Source: Nannobrachium achirus
Taxonomy: Eukaryota > Chordata > Actinopteri > Myctophiformes > Myctophidae
Assembly: GCA_963921795.1 (NCBI GenBank)
Contig: OY997651.1
Coordinates: 42,679,856 to 42,743,855 of the forward strand
Length of the DNA: 64,000 nucleotides
Direction of reading: 5' to 3'
The notes under the pieces are model-generated. The model was not told the DNA's origin. It did no database searches and was given only the letters and a program-made list of their open reading frames with translations. The first letter of the stretch is position 1; each line of letters starts with the position of its first letter. Below, piece by piece: positions 42,960 through 54,712 of this stretch. The translations under genes and the position numbers were made by a program.

Positions 42960-45900
42960 TATATATGAGTATACTTAAATTATTGTATTCATACACTAGA
43001 ATTGTGCTATTCCCTTACTTAAAATAAACCATTCATATACTCAGATGTATACTTAAGTGCACTACTTATTTACTTGAATTGCACTTCTCTTATACGAGAG
43101 GTATACTATGGTCATACTTGAACTGCACTACATTTAAATTTGAAGTATACCATTTATATACCTAAAACATACTATGCGTGAACTTAATGTACACTACTCT
43201 TTTACCTGCAGTGTACTTGAATAGCACTTTTATTGTACTTGAGGTATACTAAGGTCATATGAACTGCACTACTTGTAACCTTGAAGTATACCATTTATAT
43301 ACTCAAACTATACTATGCATGAACTTAATGTGCACTACTCTTTTACCTCTAGTGTACTTGAATTGCACTTTTCTTATACATGAGGTATACTACGTTTATA
43401 TTTGAACAGCACTTTTTTCATACTTGACGTATACCATTTATATAGTCGGAACATACTATGCATGAACTTAATGTACACTACTCTTTTACCTGCAGTGTAC
43501 TTGAATTGTACTACGTTTACATTTGAACAGTACTATTTCATACTTGAAGTATAACGGTTATATACTCAAAACATACTATGCGTGGACTTAATGGACACTA
43601 CTCTTTTACTTGAATTGCACTATTCTTATACTTGACGTATACTACGTTTATATTTGAATTGCATTAATTTTAAACTTGAAGTATACCATTTATATACTCA
43701 AAACATACTTGATGTACACTACTCTTTTACTTGCAGTGCACTTGAATTGCACTTTTCATTTACTTGAGGAAGACTTTGGTCATACTTGAATGGGACTTTT
43801 CTTTTACTTGAGGTATACTATGGTCATAATTGAACTGCACTACTTTTAAACTTGAAGTACACCATTTATATACTCAAAACATACTGTGCGTGAACTTAGT
43901 GTACACTACTCTGTTACTTGCAGTGCACTTGAATTGCAATTTTCATTTACTTGAGGTATACTATGGTCATACTTGAACTGCACTACTTTTAAACTTGAAC
44001 CATACCAGTTATATACTCAAAACATACTATGCGTGAACTTAATGTACACTACTCTTTTACTTGCAGTGCACTTGTCTTATACTTGACGTAAACTACGTTT
44101 ACATTTGAACTGCACTATTTTCATACTCGAGGTATGCCATTTATATACTCAAAACATACTATGCGTGATTTTAATGTACACTACTCTTTTACCTGCAGTG
44201 CACTTGAATTGCACTCTTCTTTTACTTGAGGTATACTATGGTCATACTTGAACTGCACTACTTTTGAACTTGAACCATACCAGTTATATACTCAAAACAT
44301 ACTATGCGTGAACTTCATGGACACTACTCTTTTAATTGAATTGCATTATTCTTATACTTGAGGTATACTATGGTCATACTTGAACTGCACTACTTTTAAA
44401 CTTGAAGTATACCATTTATATACTCAACACATACTATGCGTGTACTTAATTGACACTACTCTTTTACTTGAACTGCACTTGTTTTATACTTGACGTAAAC
44501 TGTGTTTATATTTGAACTGCACTATTTCCATACTCGAGGTATACCATTTATATACTCAACACATACTGTGCATGAACTTAATGTACACTACTATTTTACC
44601 TGCAGTGTACTTGAATTGAACGTTTCTTATACTTGAAGTATACCAGTTATATACTCAAAACATACTAGGCGGGAACTTAATGGACACTACTCTTTTACTT
44701 GCATTGTACTTGAATTGCACTTAGCTTATACTTTACATATACTATGTGTATATTTGAACTGCACTATTTCTATACTCGAAGTATACCATTTATATACTCA
44801 ACACATACTGTGCGTGAACTTAATGTTCACTACTCTTTTACCTGCAGTGCACTTTAATTGCTATTTTCTTATACTTGAGGTATACTATGGTCATACTTGA
44901 ACTGCACTACTTTTAAACTTGAATCATACCATTTATATACTCAAAACATACTGTGCGTGAACTTAATGTACACTACTCTTTTACCTGCAGTGCACTTGAA
45001 TTGCACTCTTCTTTTACTTGAGGTATACTATGGTCATACTTGAACTGCACTACTTTAAAACTTGAAGTATACCATTTATATACTTAACACATACTATGCG
45101 TGTACTTAACTGACACTACTCTTTTACTTGAACTGCACTTGTTTTATATTTGACATATACTACGTTTATATTTGAACTGCACTATTTCCATACTCGAGGT
45201 ATACCATGTATATACTCAACACATACTGTGTGTGAACTTAATGTTCACTACTCTTTTACCTGCAGTGCACTTTAACTGCTCTTTTCTTATACTTGAGGTA
45301 TACTATGGTCATACTTGAACTGCACTACTTTTAACTTGAATCGTACCATTTATATACTCAAAACATACTGTGCGTGAACTTAATGTACACTACTCTTTTA
45401 CTTGCTGTGCACTTGTCTTATACTTGACGTAAACTGTGTTTATATTTGAACTGCACTATTTCCATACTCGAGGTATACCATTTATATACTCAACACATAC
45501 TGTGCATGAACTTAATGTTCACTACTCTTTTACCTGCAGTGCACTTTAATTGCTCTTTTCTTATACTTGAGGTATACTATGGTCATACTTGAACTGCACT
45601 ACTTTTAAACTTGAATCGTACCATTTATATACTCAAAACATACTGTGCGTGAACTTAATGTACACTACTCTTTTACTTGAATTGCACTATTCTTATACTT
45701 GAGGTATACTATGGTCATACTTAAACTGCACTACTTTTAAACTTGAAGTATACCAGTTATATACTCAAAACATACTAGGCGTGAACTTAATGGACACTAC
45801 TCTTTTACTTGCATTGTACTTGAATTGCACTTAGCTTATACTTGACATATACATATATTGACATATAGTTCAAATGTATATTTGAACTGCACTATTTGTA

Positions 45901-46415
45901 TACTCGAAGTATACCATTTATATACTCAACACATACTGTGCGTGAACTTAATGTTCACTACTCTTTTACCTGCAGTGCACTTTAATTGCACTTTTCTCAT
46001 ACTTGAGGTATACTATGGTCATACTTGAACTGCACTATTTTCATACTCGAAGTATACCAGTTATATACTCAAAACATACTATGCGTGAACCTAATGTACA
46101 CTTGCTGTGTACTTGAATTGCACTTTTCTTATATGTGAGGTATACTACTTTCATACTTGAAATGCACTATTTTATTACTTGAAGTATACCATTTATATAC
46201 TCAAAACATACTATGCATGAACTTAATGTACACTACTCTTTACCTTGCAGTGTACTTGAATTGCACGTTTTTTTATACTTTACGTATACTACGTTTATAC
46301 TTGAACTAGACTATTTTCATGCTTGAAGTATACCATTTATATACTCAAAACATTGAATTGCACTTTTCTTATACTTGAGGTATACTATGTTTATACTTGA
46401 ACTGCACTATTTTCA
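42960..46415. repeat. Left-arm tandem array, ~140-bp units
   Basis: About 23 diverged units spaced 100-190 bases (for example at about 43194, 43334, 43478 and 43598). Each has CATACTATGCGTGAACTTAA, TGTACACTACTCTTTTAC, CAGTGCACTTGAATTGCACT, TTATACTTGAGGTATACTA, TGGTCATACTTGAACTGCAC and AAGTATACCATTTATATACT. Units differ by deletion of whole sub-blocks, so order is conserved while length varies. Confidence 0.92.
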
Positions 46416-46993
46416 TTGTAGCGACGGGGTGCAACTAATTAATATTCGAACACAGTTCTGCATAGGTATTTTAATGGTTAAAGAAAGACAGAGTGTGAAA
46501 TATTATAGCTTTGGAAATGGAGGACTGTATATTCTGGAGTTGAGGTTATGCCGACCACAGGGCTCCAGTCAAAGAGCAGTAATCAATGATGACACTAGTT
46601 GTTTTATGTGGTTTTTATAAAGGAGGTAGTTGGTGGACACAAACATACACAATGATGAATGGTATCTGAAAATATAGAAATAATACATAAGGATAAGGAG
46701 ACAATAAACAATATGCAGTAGTAACACAAACATAGCATATTACTGAAATGCCATGCACTCATGTGCCAGCTTAGACCCAGCATGCACTCACACACAGGTT
46801 AGACTAGGGCCTGTTAGCTTAGCCACTGAAGTTTAGCTAGCAAACACAATTACAAAAACAAACTTTTTAAACCACACACAGATCAATTCTGACACAATGA
46901 ACTGTTACCACATGAACCATTATTGCTCTGCAGGACAGAACTCACTTTGTCAAGAACGCATTCTTATGTGCATATGTTTGTGTGTGGCTGCAC

Positions 46994-47080
46994 TCATGCA
47001 TGTAAACAGTTGGGGGAATGTTTGGTGTTGCTGAACTGTCTGTAGATTTCACTCTGAATGTGTAGACTTGCCGGTCCCAT
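46994..47080 (-). other. 28-residue frame, left-arm twin of 47694-47849
   Basis: It starts MGPASLHIQS like its right-arm twin and diverges after residue 20 (HSPNCLHA) through an indel, so the peptide is not conserved between arms. It could be a remnant of a former exon. No domain is recognised. Confidence 0.25.
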
Positions 47081-47277
47081 TATACACCTACAAATGAACA
47101 GATAAAGCACATTAGTTATGGGAGTCAACAGTAGTAATATACTTTGAATTGACAAGTAGAATACTCAAGATTTGTGAAGATAATGTAAAGCTGTTATTTG
47201 TAAAACCCTTACCTTTGTCTGTCTCCTCCTCCCAGGGTGGTGTTCGGGCAAAAGAGTTCCCTCCGGGAACACGCACA

Positions 47278-47286
47278 CTATTTATA
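47278..47286 (-). promoter_or_regulatory. TATA box, left arm, firing outward
   Basis: TATAAATAG on the minus strand. About 30 bases downstream on that strand come CCGGAGGGAACTCTTTTGCC and CGAACACCACCCTGGGAGG, then a consensus-like 5' splice site AAAG-GTAAGG. The same series is on the opposite arm. Confidence 0.5.
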
Positions 47287-47510
47287 GTCCTGGGAGGGTG
47301 AAGCCAAGTGGGGGGTGGATAGAGGGGAGATTGAAAATGATTCTAATGCATTTAATAATGTATGGTGGGTGTACACATTTAGTGGGCATAGTGGTAATTG
47401 GAGCATATCCATGTGCTAGTGTTTTAAGTACTTTTGTATTATTAAATGCATTAGAATCATTCTCAATCTCCCCTCTATCCACTTCCCACTTGGTTTCACC
47501 CTCCCAGGAC

Positions 47511-47519
47511 TATAAATAG
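47511..47519 (+). promoter_or_regulatory. TATA box, right arm, firing outward
   Basis: TATAAATAG followed about 30 bases on by the same GC-rich leader as on the left arm, so the two boxes form a symmetric divergent pair about 225 bases apart. Confidence 0.5.
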
Positions 47520-47539
47520 GGTGTGTGTTCCCGGAGGGA

Positions 47540-47849
47540 ACTCTTTTGCCCGAACACCACCCTGGGAGGAGGAGAACATCAGACAAAGGTATTATCATCA
47601 CACATCTTGGCATTCTACTTGTCAATTCAAAGTATATTACTACTGTTGACTCCCATAACTAATGTGCTTTATCTGTTCATTTGTAGGTGTATAATGGGAC
47701 CGGCAAGTCTACACATTCAGAGTGAAATCTACAGACAGTTCAGCAACACCAAACCCCATCACCACCTTTATTGTCCCCATTTAGAGCAACTGTTTACATG
47801 CATGAGTGCAGCCACACACAAACATATGCACATAAGAATGCGTTCTTGA
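47540..47849 (+). other. Putative two-exon non-coding or short-ORF transcript
   Basis: Possible exon 1 ends at CAGACAAAG before GTATTATC (donor at 47589). A pyrimidine-rich TTTATCTGTTCATTTGTAG precedes a possible exon 2 at 47687. An ATG at 47694 opens 51 codons (starts MGPASLHIQS, His-rich later) to a stop at 47849. No domain is recognised. The left-arm twin has a better donor (GTAAGG) but a shorter, diverged frame. Inference only. Confidence 0.3.
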
Positions 47850-48380
47850 CAAAGTGAGTTGTTTTCTGTCCTGCAGAACAATAATGGTTCATGTGGTAAC
47901 AGGTCATTGTATCAGAATTGATCTGTGTGTGGTTTAAAAAGTTTGTTTTTGTAATTGTGTTTGCTAGCTAAACTTCAGTGGCTAAGCTAACAGGCCCTAG
48001 TCTAACCTGTGTGTGAGTGCATGCTGGGTCTAGGCTGGCACATGAGTGCATGGCTCATTTCAGTAATATGCTACATTTGTGTAGGTTACTACTGCATATT
48101 GTTTATTGTCTCCTTATCCTTATGTAGTATTTCTATATTTTCAGATACCATTCATCATTGTGTATGTTTGTGTCCACCAACTACCTCCTTTATAAAAAAC
48201 ACATAAAACGCCATCAAGTGTCATCATTGATTACTGCTCTTTGACTGGAGCCCTGTGGTGGGCATAACCTCAACTCCAGAGTATACAGTCCTCCATTTCC
48301 AAAGCTATAATATTTCACACTCTGTCTTTCTTTAACCATTACAATACTTATTAATTAGTTGCACCCCGTCGCTACAATGA

Positions 48381-51300
48381 AAATAGTGCAGTTCAAGTAT
48401 AAACATAGTATACCTCAAGTATGAGAAAAGTGCAATTCAAGTATGTTTTGAGTATATAAATGGTATACTTCAAGTATGAAAATAGTGCAGTTCAAGTATA
48501 AGCGTAGTATACGTAAAGTATAAAAAACGTGCAATTCAAGTACACTGCAAGTAAAAGAGTAGTGTCCATTAAGTTGACGCATAGTATGTTTTGAGTATAT
48601 AACTGGTATGGTTCAAGTTTAAAAGTAGTGCAGTTCAAGTATGACCATAGTATACCTCAAGTAAAAGAAGAGTGCAATTCAAGTGCACTGCAAGTAAAAG
48701 AGTAGTGTACATTAAATTCACGCATAGTATGTTTTGAGTATATAAATGGTATACTTCAAGTTTAAAATTATTGCAATTCAAATATAAACGTAGTATACGT
48801 CAAGTATAAGAATAGTGCAATTCAAGTAAAAGAGTAGTGTCCATCAAGTTCATGCATAGTATGTTCCGAGCATATAAATGGTATACTTCAAGTATGAAAA
48901 AAGTGCCGCTCAAATATAAACGTAGTATACCTCATGTATAAGAAAAGTGCAATTCAAGTACACTAGAGGTAAATGAGTAGTGCACATTAAGTTCATGCAT
49001 AGTATAGTTTGAGTATATAAATGGTATACTTCAAGGTTAAAAGTAGTGCAATTCAAATATAAACGTAGTATACGTCACGTATAAGAAAAGTGCAATTCAA
49101 GTAAAAGAGTAGTGTCCATTAAGTTCACGCATAGTACGTTAAAGTATAAACATAGTATACCTCAAGTATAATAAAAGTGCAATTTAAGTACATTCAAAGT
49201 AAAAGAGTAGTGTACATTACGTTCACACATAGTATATTTTCAGTATATGAATGCTATACTTCAAGTATGAAAATAGGGCAGTTCAAGTATAAACATAGTA
49301 TACGTCAACTATAAAAAACATGCAATTCAAGTACACTGCAAGTAAGAGAGTAGTGTACATTAAGTTCACACATAGTGTGTTTTGTGTATATAAATGGTAT
49401 ACCTAAAGTATAAGAAAAGTGCAATTCAAGTACACTGCAAGTAAGAGAGTAGTGTACATTAAGTTCACACATAGTGTGTTTTGTGTATATAAATGGTATA
49501 CCTAAAGTATAAGAAAAGTGCAATTCAAGTACACTGCAAGTAAAAGAGTAGTGTACATTAAGTTCACGCATAGTATGTTTGGAGTATATAATAGTGCAGG
49601 TCAAGTATAAACATAGTATACGTCAAGTATAAGAAAAGTGCAATTCAAGTACCCTGCAAGTAAAAGAGTAGTGTACATTAAGTTCACGCACAGTATGTTT
49701 TGAGTATATAAATGGTATACTTCAAGTATAAGAAAAGTGCAATTCAAGTGCACTGCAAGTAAAAGAGTTCTGTACAGTAAGTTAACGTAGAGTATGTTAG
49801 GAGTATTTAAATGGTATACTTCAAGTAAGAAAATAGTACAGTTCAAGTATAAACGTAGTATACCTCAAGTATAAGAAAAGTGCAATTCAAGTACACTGCT
49901 AGTAAAAGACTAGTGTACATTAAGTTCATGCATAGTATGTTTGGAGTATATAAATGGTATGGTGCAAGTTTAAAGGTAGTGCAGTTGAAGTATGACCATA
50001 GTATACCTCACGTATAAGAAAAGTGTAATTCAAGTTTAAAAGTAGTGAAATTCAAGTATAAATGTAGTATACGTCAAGTATAAGAAAAGTGCAATTCAAG
50101 TACACTGCAAATAAAAGAGTAGTGTACATTAAGCTCACGCATAGTATGTTTGGAGTATATAAATGGTATACCTCAAGTCTGAAAATAGTGCAGTTCAAAT
50201 ATAAACGTAGTATACGTCAAGTATAAGAAACGTGCAATTCAAGTACAATGCAAGTAAAAGAGTAGTGTCCATTAAGTTCACGCACAGTATGGTTTGAGTA
50301 TATAACTGGTATTCTTTAAGTATAAGAAAAGTGCAATTCAAGTACACTGCAGGTAAAAGAGTAGTGTCCAGTAAGTTCACGCACAGTATGTTTAGAGTAT
50401 ATAACCGGTATGGTGAAAGTTTAAAAGTAGTGCAGTTGAAGTATGACCATAGTATACTTCAATTATAAGAAAAGTGCAATTCAAGTACACTGCAAATACA
50501 AGAGTAATGTACATTAAGTTCAAGCATAGTATTTTTGTAGTATATAAATGGTATACTTCAAGTATAAGAAAAGTGTAATTCAAGTTTAAAAGTAGTGAAA
50601 TTCAAGTATAAATGTAGTATACGTCAAGTATAAGAAAAGTGCAATTCAAGTACACTGCAAATAAAAGAGTAGTGTACATTAAGCTCACGCATAGTATGTT
50701 TGGAGTATATAAATGGTATACCTCAAGTCTGAAAATAGTGCAGTTCAAATATAAACGTAGTATACGTCAAGTATAAGAAACTTGCAATTCAAGTACAATG
50801 CAAGTACAAGAGTAGTGTCCATTAAGTTCACGCACAGTATGGTTTGAGTATATAACTGGTATTCTTTAAGTATAAGAAAAGTGCAATTCAAGTACACTGC
50901 AGGTAAAAGAGTAGTGTCCAGTAAGTTCACGCACAGTATGTTTAGAGTATATAACCGGTATGGTGAAAGTTTAAAAGTAGTGCAGTTGAAGTATGACCAT
51001 AGTATACTTCAATTATAAGAAAAGTGCAATTCAAGTACACTGCTAATACAAGAGTAGTGTACATTAAGTTCAAGCATAGTATTTTTGTAGTATATAAATG
51101 GTATACCTCAAGTATGAAAATAGTGCAGTTCAAATATAAACGTAGTATACGTCAAGTATAAGAAACGTGCAATTCAAGTACAATGCAAGTAAAAGAGTAG
51201 TGTCCATTAAGTTCACGCACAGTATGGTTTGAGTATATAACTGGTATTCTTCAAGTATAAGAAAAGTGCAATTAAAGTACACTGCAGGTAAAAGAGTAGT

Positions 51301-52665
51301 GTCCATTAAGTTCACGCACAGTATGTTTAGAGTATATAACGGGTATGTTTCAAGTTTAAAAGTAGTGCAGTTGAAGTATGACCATAGTATACCTCACGTA
51401 TAAGAAAAGTGCAATTCAAGTACACTGCAAATACAAGAGTAGTGTACATTAAGTTCAAGCATAGTATGTTTGTAGTATATAAATGGTATACCTCAAGTAT
51501 GAAAATAGTGCAGTTCAAATATAAACGTAGTATACGTCAAGTATAAGAAACGTGCAATTCAAGTACAATGCAAGTAAAAGAGTAGTGTCCATTAAGTTCA
51601 CGCACAGTATGGTTTGAGTATATAACTGGTATTCTTCAAGTATAAGAAAAGTGCAATTCAAGTACACTGCAGGTAAAAGAGTAGTGTCCATTAAGTTCAC
51701 GCACAGTATGTTTAGTGTATATAACTGGTATGTTGCAAGTTTAAAAGTAGTGCAGTTGAAGTATGACCATAGTATACCTCATGTACAAGAAAAGTGCAAT
51801 TCAAGTTTAAAAGTAGTGAAATTCAAGTATAAATGTAGTATACGTGAAGTATAAGAAAAGTGCAATTTAAGTACCCTGTAAGTAAAAGAGTAGTGTACAT
51901 TAAGTTCACACATAATATGTTTTGTGTATAAATGGTATACCTCTAGTATAATAAAAGTGCAATTCAATTACACTGCAAGTGTACATTAAGTTCACGCATA
52001 GTATGTTTGGAGTATATAATAGTTCATTTCAAGTACAATCGTAGTATACGTCATGCATATTTAAAGTGCAATTCAAGTACCCTGCAAGTAAAAGAGTAGT
52101 GTACATTACGTTCACACATAGTATGTTTTGTGAAAATAAATGGCACACCTCAAGTATAAGAAAAGTGCAATTCAAGTACACTGCAAGTAAAAGAGTAGTG
52201 TCCATTAAGTTCACGCACAGTATGGTTTGTGTATATAACTGGTATTCTTCAAGTATAAGAAAAGTGCAATTCAAGTACACTGCAGGTAAAAGAGTAGTGT
52301 CCATTAAGTTCACGCACAGTATGTTTAGAGTATATAACCGGTATGGTGCAAGTTTAAAAGTAGTGCAGTTGAAGTATGACCATAGTATACCTCAAGTATA
52401 AGAAAAGTGCAATTCAAGTACACTGCAAATAAAAGAGTAGTGTACATTAAGTTCACGCATAGTATGTTTGTAGTATATACATTTTGTGTAAATAAATATG
52501 GTACCCCTCAAGTATAAGAAAAGTGCAATTCAAGTACACTGCAAGTAAAAGAGTAGTGTACATTAAGTTCACGCATAGTGTGTTTGGAGTATATAAATGG
52601 TATACTTCATGTATGAAAATAGTGGAGTTCAAGTATAAATCTAGTATACCTCAAGTATAAGCACT
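48381..52665. repeat. Right-arm tandem array, reverse-oriented units
   Basis: The complement of the left-arm units: GTAAAAGAGTAGTGTACATT, AAGTTCACGCATAGTATGTT, GAGTATATAAATGGTATACT, AAAATAGTGCAGTTCAAGTA, GTAGTATACGTCAAGTATAA, AAAAGTGCAATTCAAGTACA. It carries more recent higher-order duplications than the left arm. Short minus-strand frames here (repeating TLLLAVYLNCTFLI-like peptides) are array translations. Confidence 0.92.
50021..51110. repeat. 550-bp higher-order duplication
   Basis: 50021-50570 and 50571-51110 are nearly identical over long stretches (AAGTGTAATTCAAGTTTAAA at both starts), with few substitutions. It sits next to a 385-bp higher-order period (landmark CAGTTCAAAT at 50741, 51126 and 51511). 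Confidence 0.9.
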
Positions 52666-53037
52666 ACAGGTGCACAGTGTAGGGCAACTACCTTAAGCAG
52701 CCAGTGTGAGAAATATACAAGTATACACCCACAAGCCAGATACTGTATAAGAACACTCCATGTTGCATGCAGGCAGGTAGAACATTTTGATATACTTGTA
52801 CTAAGTACTATAGAATATAGGCTGCACTTGAAATGAAGGAAAAGTATACTTAAACTTTTGCTGTGTACTCGTCAGTATAAACTAAGTATACTTTTGTTAA
52901 GTATATTCCTGATAGTACATTTTAAGTAAACAGAAAAGTATACTTACCAAAGTATTAGTTTAGACAAAGTATACTTAGTTCATAACAAGTATACTCAGAG
53001 TATACGTAAGTATACTACTTTTTGGTAAGGGTTGTTC

Positions 53038-53052
53038 CACCATTAACCTGCA
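53038..53052. repeat. 15-bp direct repeat, right of the foldback
   Basis: CACCATTAACCTGCA, identical to 42479-42493. Confidence 0.8.
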
Positions 53053-53216
53053 GAGTGACTGAACTGCATCACATGGAGGTCTGAAGCAGAGTCGTAACAA
53101 AAGGTCAGATGAGTCATGTTCTTCTGTCTCCTGCTGGGCTATTCTTATATCTTTGTTCTTTTACAACACTCTGTGTCCTGTAGTCCCTCCTCTTCCTTTG
53201 TACAGTAGTCATAAGC

Positions 53217-53345
53217 CCCCTTTCCACCACACGGTCGAATCAGAACTAGAACCAGAGCTTTCCAGAACCAAGAACTTTCAAGAACCTGCAAAGTTCCGGG
53301 ACCCAAGTTCTGCTTGCGTTACTTTCCATATAACCAGACCTAACC
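53217..53345. mobile_element. CCCCTTTCCACC-type repeat fragment
   Basis: CCCCCTTTCCACCACACGGT followed by AGAACTAGAACCAGAGC and TTCCAGAACCAAGAAC words resembles a common teleost repeat. Only one end is visible. Confidence 0.4.
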
Positions 53346-53384
53346 GGGGGAAGGTCCCAAAAAAGAGCAGCAGCACGCCACACA

Positions 53385-53545
53385 TTGTGAGCTTGTAGAT
53401 GTCCCCTCAGAATAGGGAATATAGGGTTAAAGTGGCTAATGTAAAAGAAACGACATCCCTATCAGACAAACATTTGGTGGCCCCCCCTAAAGTAACTGTG
53501 TGGACCCCCGAGGGCTCCCGGACCCCTTGTTGAAGACCCGGTTAC
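53385..53545. mobile_element. Truncated hAT-like element (32011 family)
   Basis: ATTGTGAGCTTGTAGATG (cassette right arm) is followed by GGACCCCCGAGGGCTCCCGG and CTTGTTGAAGACCC, matching the right end of 32011-32429. The left half is absent. Confidence 0.6.
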
Positions 53546-53610
53546 ACATCTTCTTTCAGAAACATTGCCATTCAGAAGATTGACTTCCATTATTCTAAAT
53601 GGAGGTGTCA

Positions 53611-53642
53611 CCTAAACCTAACCTTAACCCTAACCCTAACCT
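53611..53642. repeat. Telomere-like (TAACCC)n patch
   Basis: CCTAACCTTAACCCTAACCC, a short degenerate interstitial telomere-like run of about four units, with short GGGGATGTTTCT/GGGGGTGTTTCT repeats after it. Confidence 0.6.
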
Positions 53643-53752
53643 CTGTGGGGGTATTTCTGAATGGGGATGTTTCTAAGTGGGGGTGTTTCTCAATGGAGGT
53701 CTGCCTAACCCTATCCTTAAATACAGTAAGATGTAAGAGACTAATAATAACT

Positions 53753-54137
53753 AAGGCTGGGACTTTAACTGATTAATTGCGATTAATTAATTACAGAAAA
53801 TTAACGCAATTAAAAAAATTAACGCATTTTAATCGCACTTAGTTTTTGCACCACAGAACCTTCAGTTTCGGGCATACCGATCATAGCAATGCACCAACCA
53901 AGAAGAGACAACAAACGCGAAGGGAGAAGTAGCCGACCAGAGCGCTTTGCTTGGCCCAGTGGATGCGAAATTTAGATTTAAAAAACTAACTTGTTGATTC
54001 ACTCGTACAACAAAATGTGTTTTACTTGAAAAAAAAAATGCTTCTCAGATCAAATATCGATGTGCGATTAATTGCGATTAATTAATCACAGAGCCTGTAA
54101 TTAATTAGATTACAATTTTTAATCGCATCCCAGCCCT
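53753..54137. mobile_element. hAT-like MITE with GATTAATT-rich ends
   Basis: AAGGCTGGGACTTTAACTGA and ATTTTTAATCGCATCCCAGC form inverted ends with sub-terminal GCGATTAATTAAT words. AATAATAACT is repeated directly on each side (53743-53752, 54138-54147), a 10-bp match that would contain the expected 8-bp duplication. No coding content. Confidence 0.8.
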
Positions 54138-54313
54138 AATAATAACTTAATGCAAAGTACTTCAAATGTGACCGCAGCGTTGCTAAATATGTCCGGTAAC
54201 GTTATTTACTACTTTCTTGTATTGTTTGATTGATTGGTCTCTTTATGAGACCTACCACGGCGTGTGATAAACAAAACTAGCAAAAAAATAATTTCCCGTA
54301 TGGTTGGCAGGTC

Positions 54314-54352
54314 TTGTCTGTGTGTGTGTGTGCGTGCGTGTGTGCGTGCGTG
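54314..54352. repeat. (GT)n/(GCGT)n microsatellite
   Basis: A short run of GT and GCGT units. Confidence 0.85.
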
Positions 54353-54712
54353 TCCCCGATTCAGTTAGTTTCAAAAGCACAATTTATTAGGGTCGTAAAA
54401 CCTCTCATGACTGATGGCTTGCATTAACAGGAGCCATCGATTAACGGTGTCCTTACACAGAACAGTGTTGACTTACATCTCTGCTTGGACAGCAGGCTGT
54501 GTCCTGAAGTGACCATGGTGTCACATCACAAGATGTCAACAAATGCATCGTTGCTGTTGGGGTAGAAACCTTGTGTCTTTACTATGAAAACCTGCAGCTC
54601 ATTTGCGTCAGTCACACCTCATGTCACGCTTATGACCAAGACAGAATGCATTTTCAAGTGTGATTCGCGTCACGGCTACCACACTTGCAAATTAATTCTG
54701 TCCTTGTCCCTT

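Larger units (their letters stand above)
46416..47359 (-). repeat. Central inverted arm, left (outward = minus)
   Basis: Begins CATTGTAGCGACGGGGTGCA, the complement of 48361-48380, and stays nearly complementary through AAATGCATTAGAATCATT at the inner end. It differs from the right arm by a few indels, for example near 47010 and 47165-47215. Confidence 0.9.
47438..48380 (+). repeat. Central inverted arm, right (outward = plus)
   Basis: Runs from ATTATTAAATGCATTAGAAT to GCACCCCGTCGCTACAATG, the near-complement of 46416-47359. It contains a TATA box, leader, donor- and acceptor-like sites and a short frame. The 3' end CGTCGCTACA could also be read as an LTR-like CA terminus, but no matching TG start, primer site or target duplication supports that. 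Confidence 0.9.
42707..53031. mobile_element. Giant foldback element, ~10.3 kb
   Basis: A perfect 19-bp terminal inverted repeat, CCCTTACCAAAAAGTAGTA, lies at 42707-42725 and its complement at 53013-53031. Inside are AGTATACTT-rich ends, a left tandem array, two ~944-bp inverted unique arms around a ~78-base loop centred near 47398, and a right array of the same units in opposite orientation. Long inverted repeats made of tandem sub-repeats are the architecture of foldback elements (Drosophila FB/Galileo). No transposase frame is seen, and no clear short target duplication lies directly at the termini. The right arm is about 0.9 kb longer than the left. Confidence 0.8.

Noticed and set aside
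46419..48378. Two LTRs facing each other (TGTAGCGACG / CGTCGCTACA ends)
   Set aside because: Only one boundary of each arm has an LTR-like TG/CA; there is no primer-binding site, polypurine tract, pol-type frame or short target duplication. Kept only as an alternative in the arm entry.
50021..51700. CRISPR array
   Set aside because: Units are long, contiguous and diverged without constant short repeats alternating with unique spacers, and the DNA is vertebrate.
49305..52313. Many 60-100-residue minus-strand open frames with repeating TLLLAVYLNCTFLILE-like peptides
   Set aside because: They translate the right-arm tandem array; phase follows the repeat unit and the frames break wherever units have indels, so they are not a protein family.
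53611..53642. Chromosome end or fusion point
   Set aside because: Only about four degenerate TAACCC-like units; too short and embedded in ordinary sequence.
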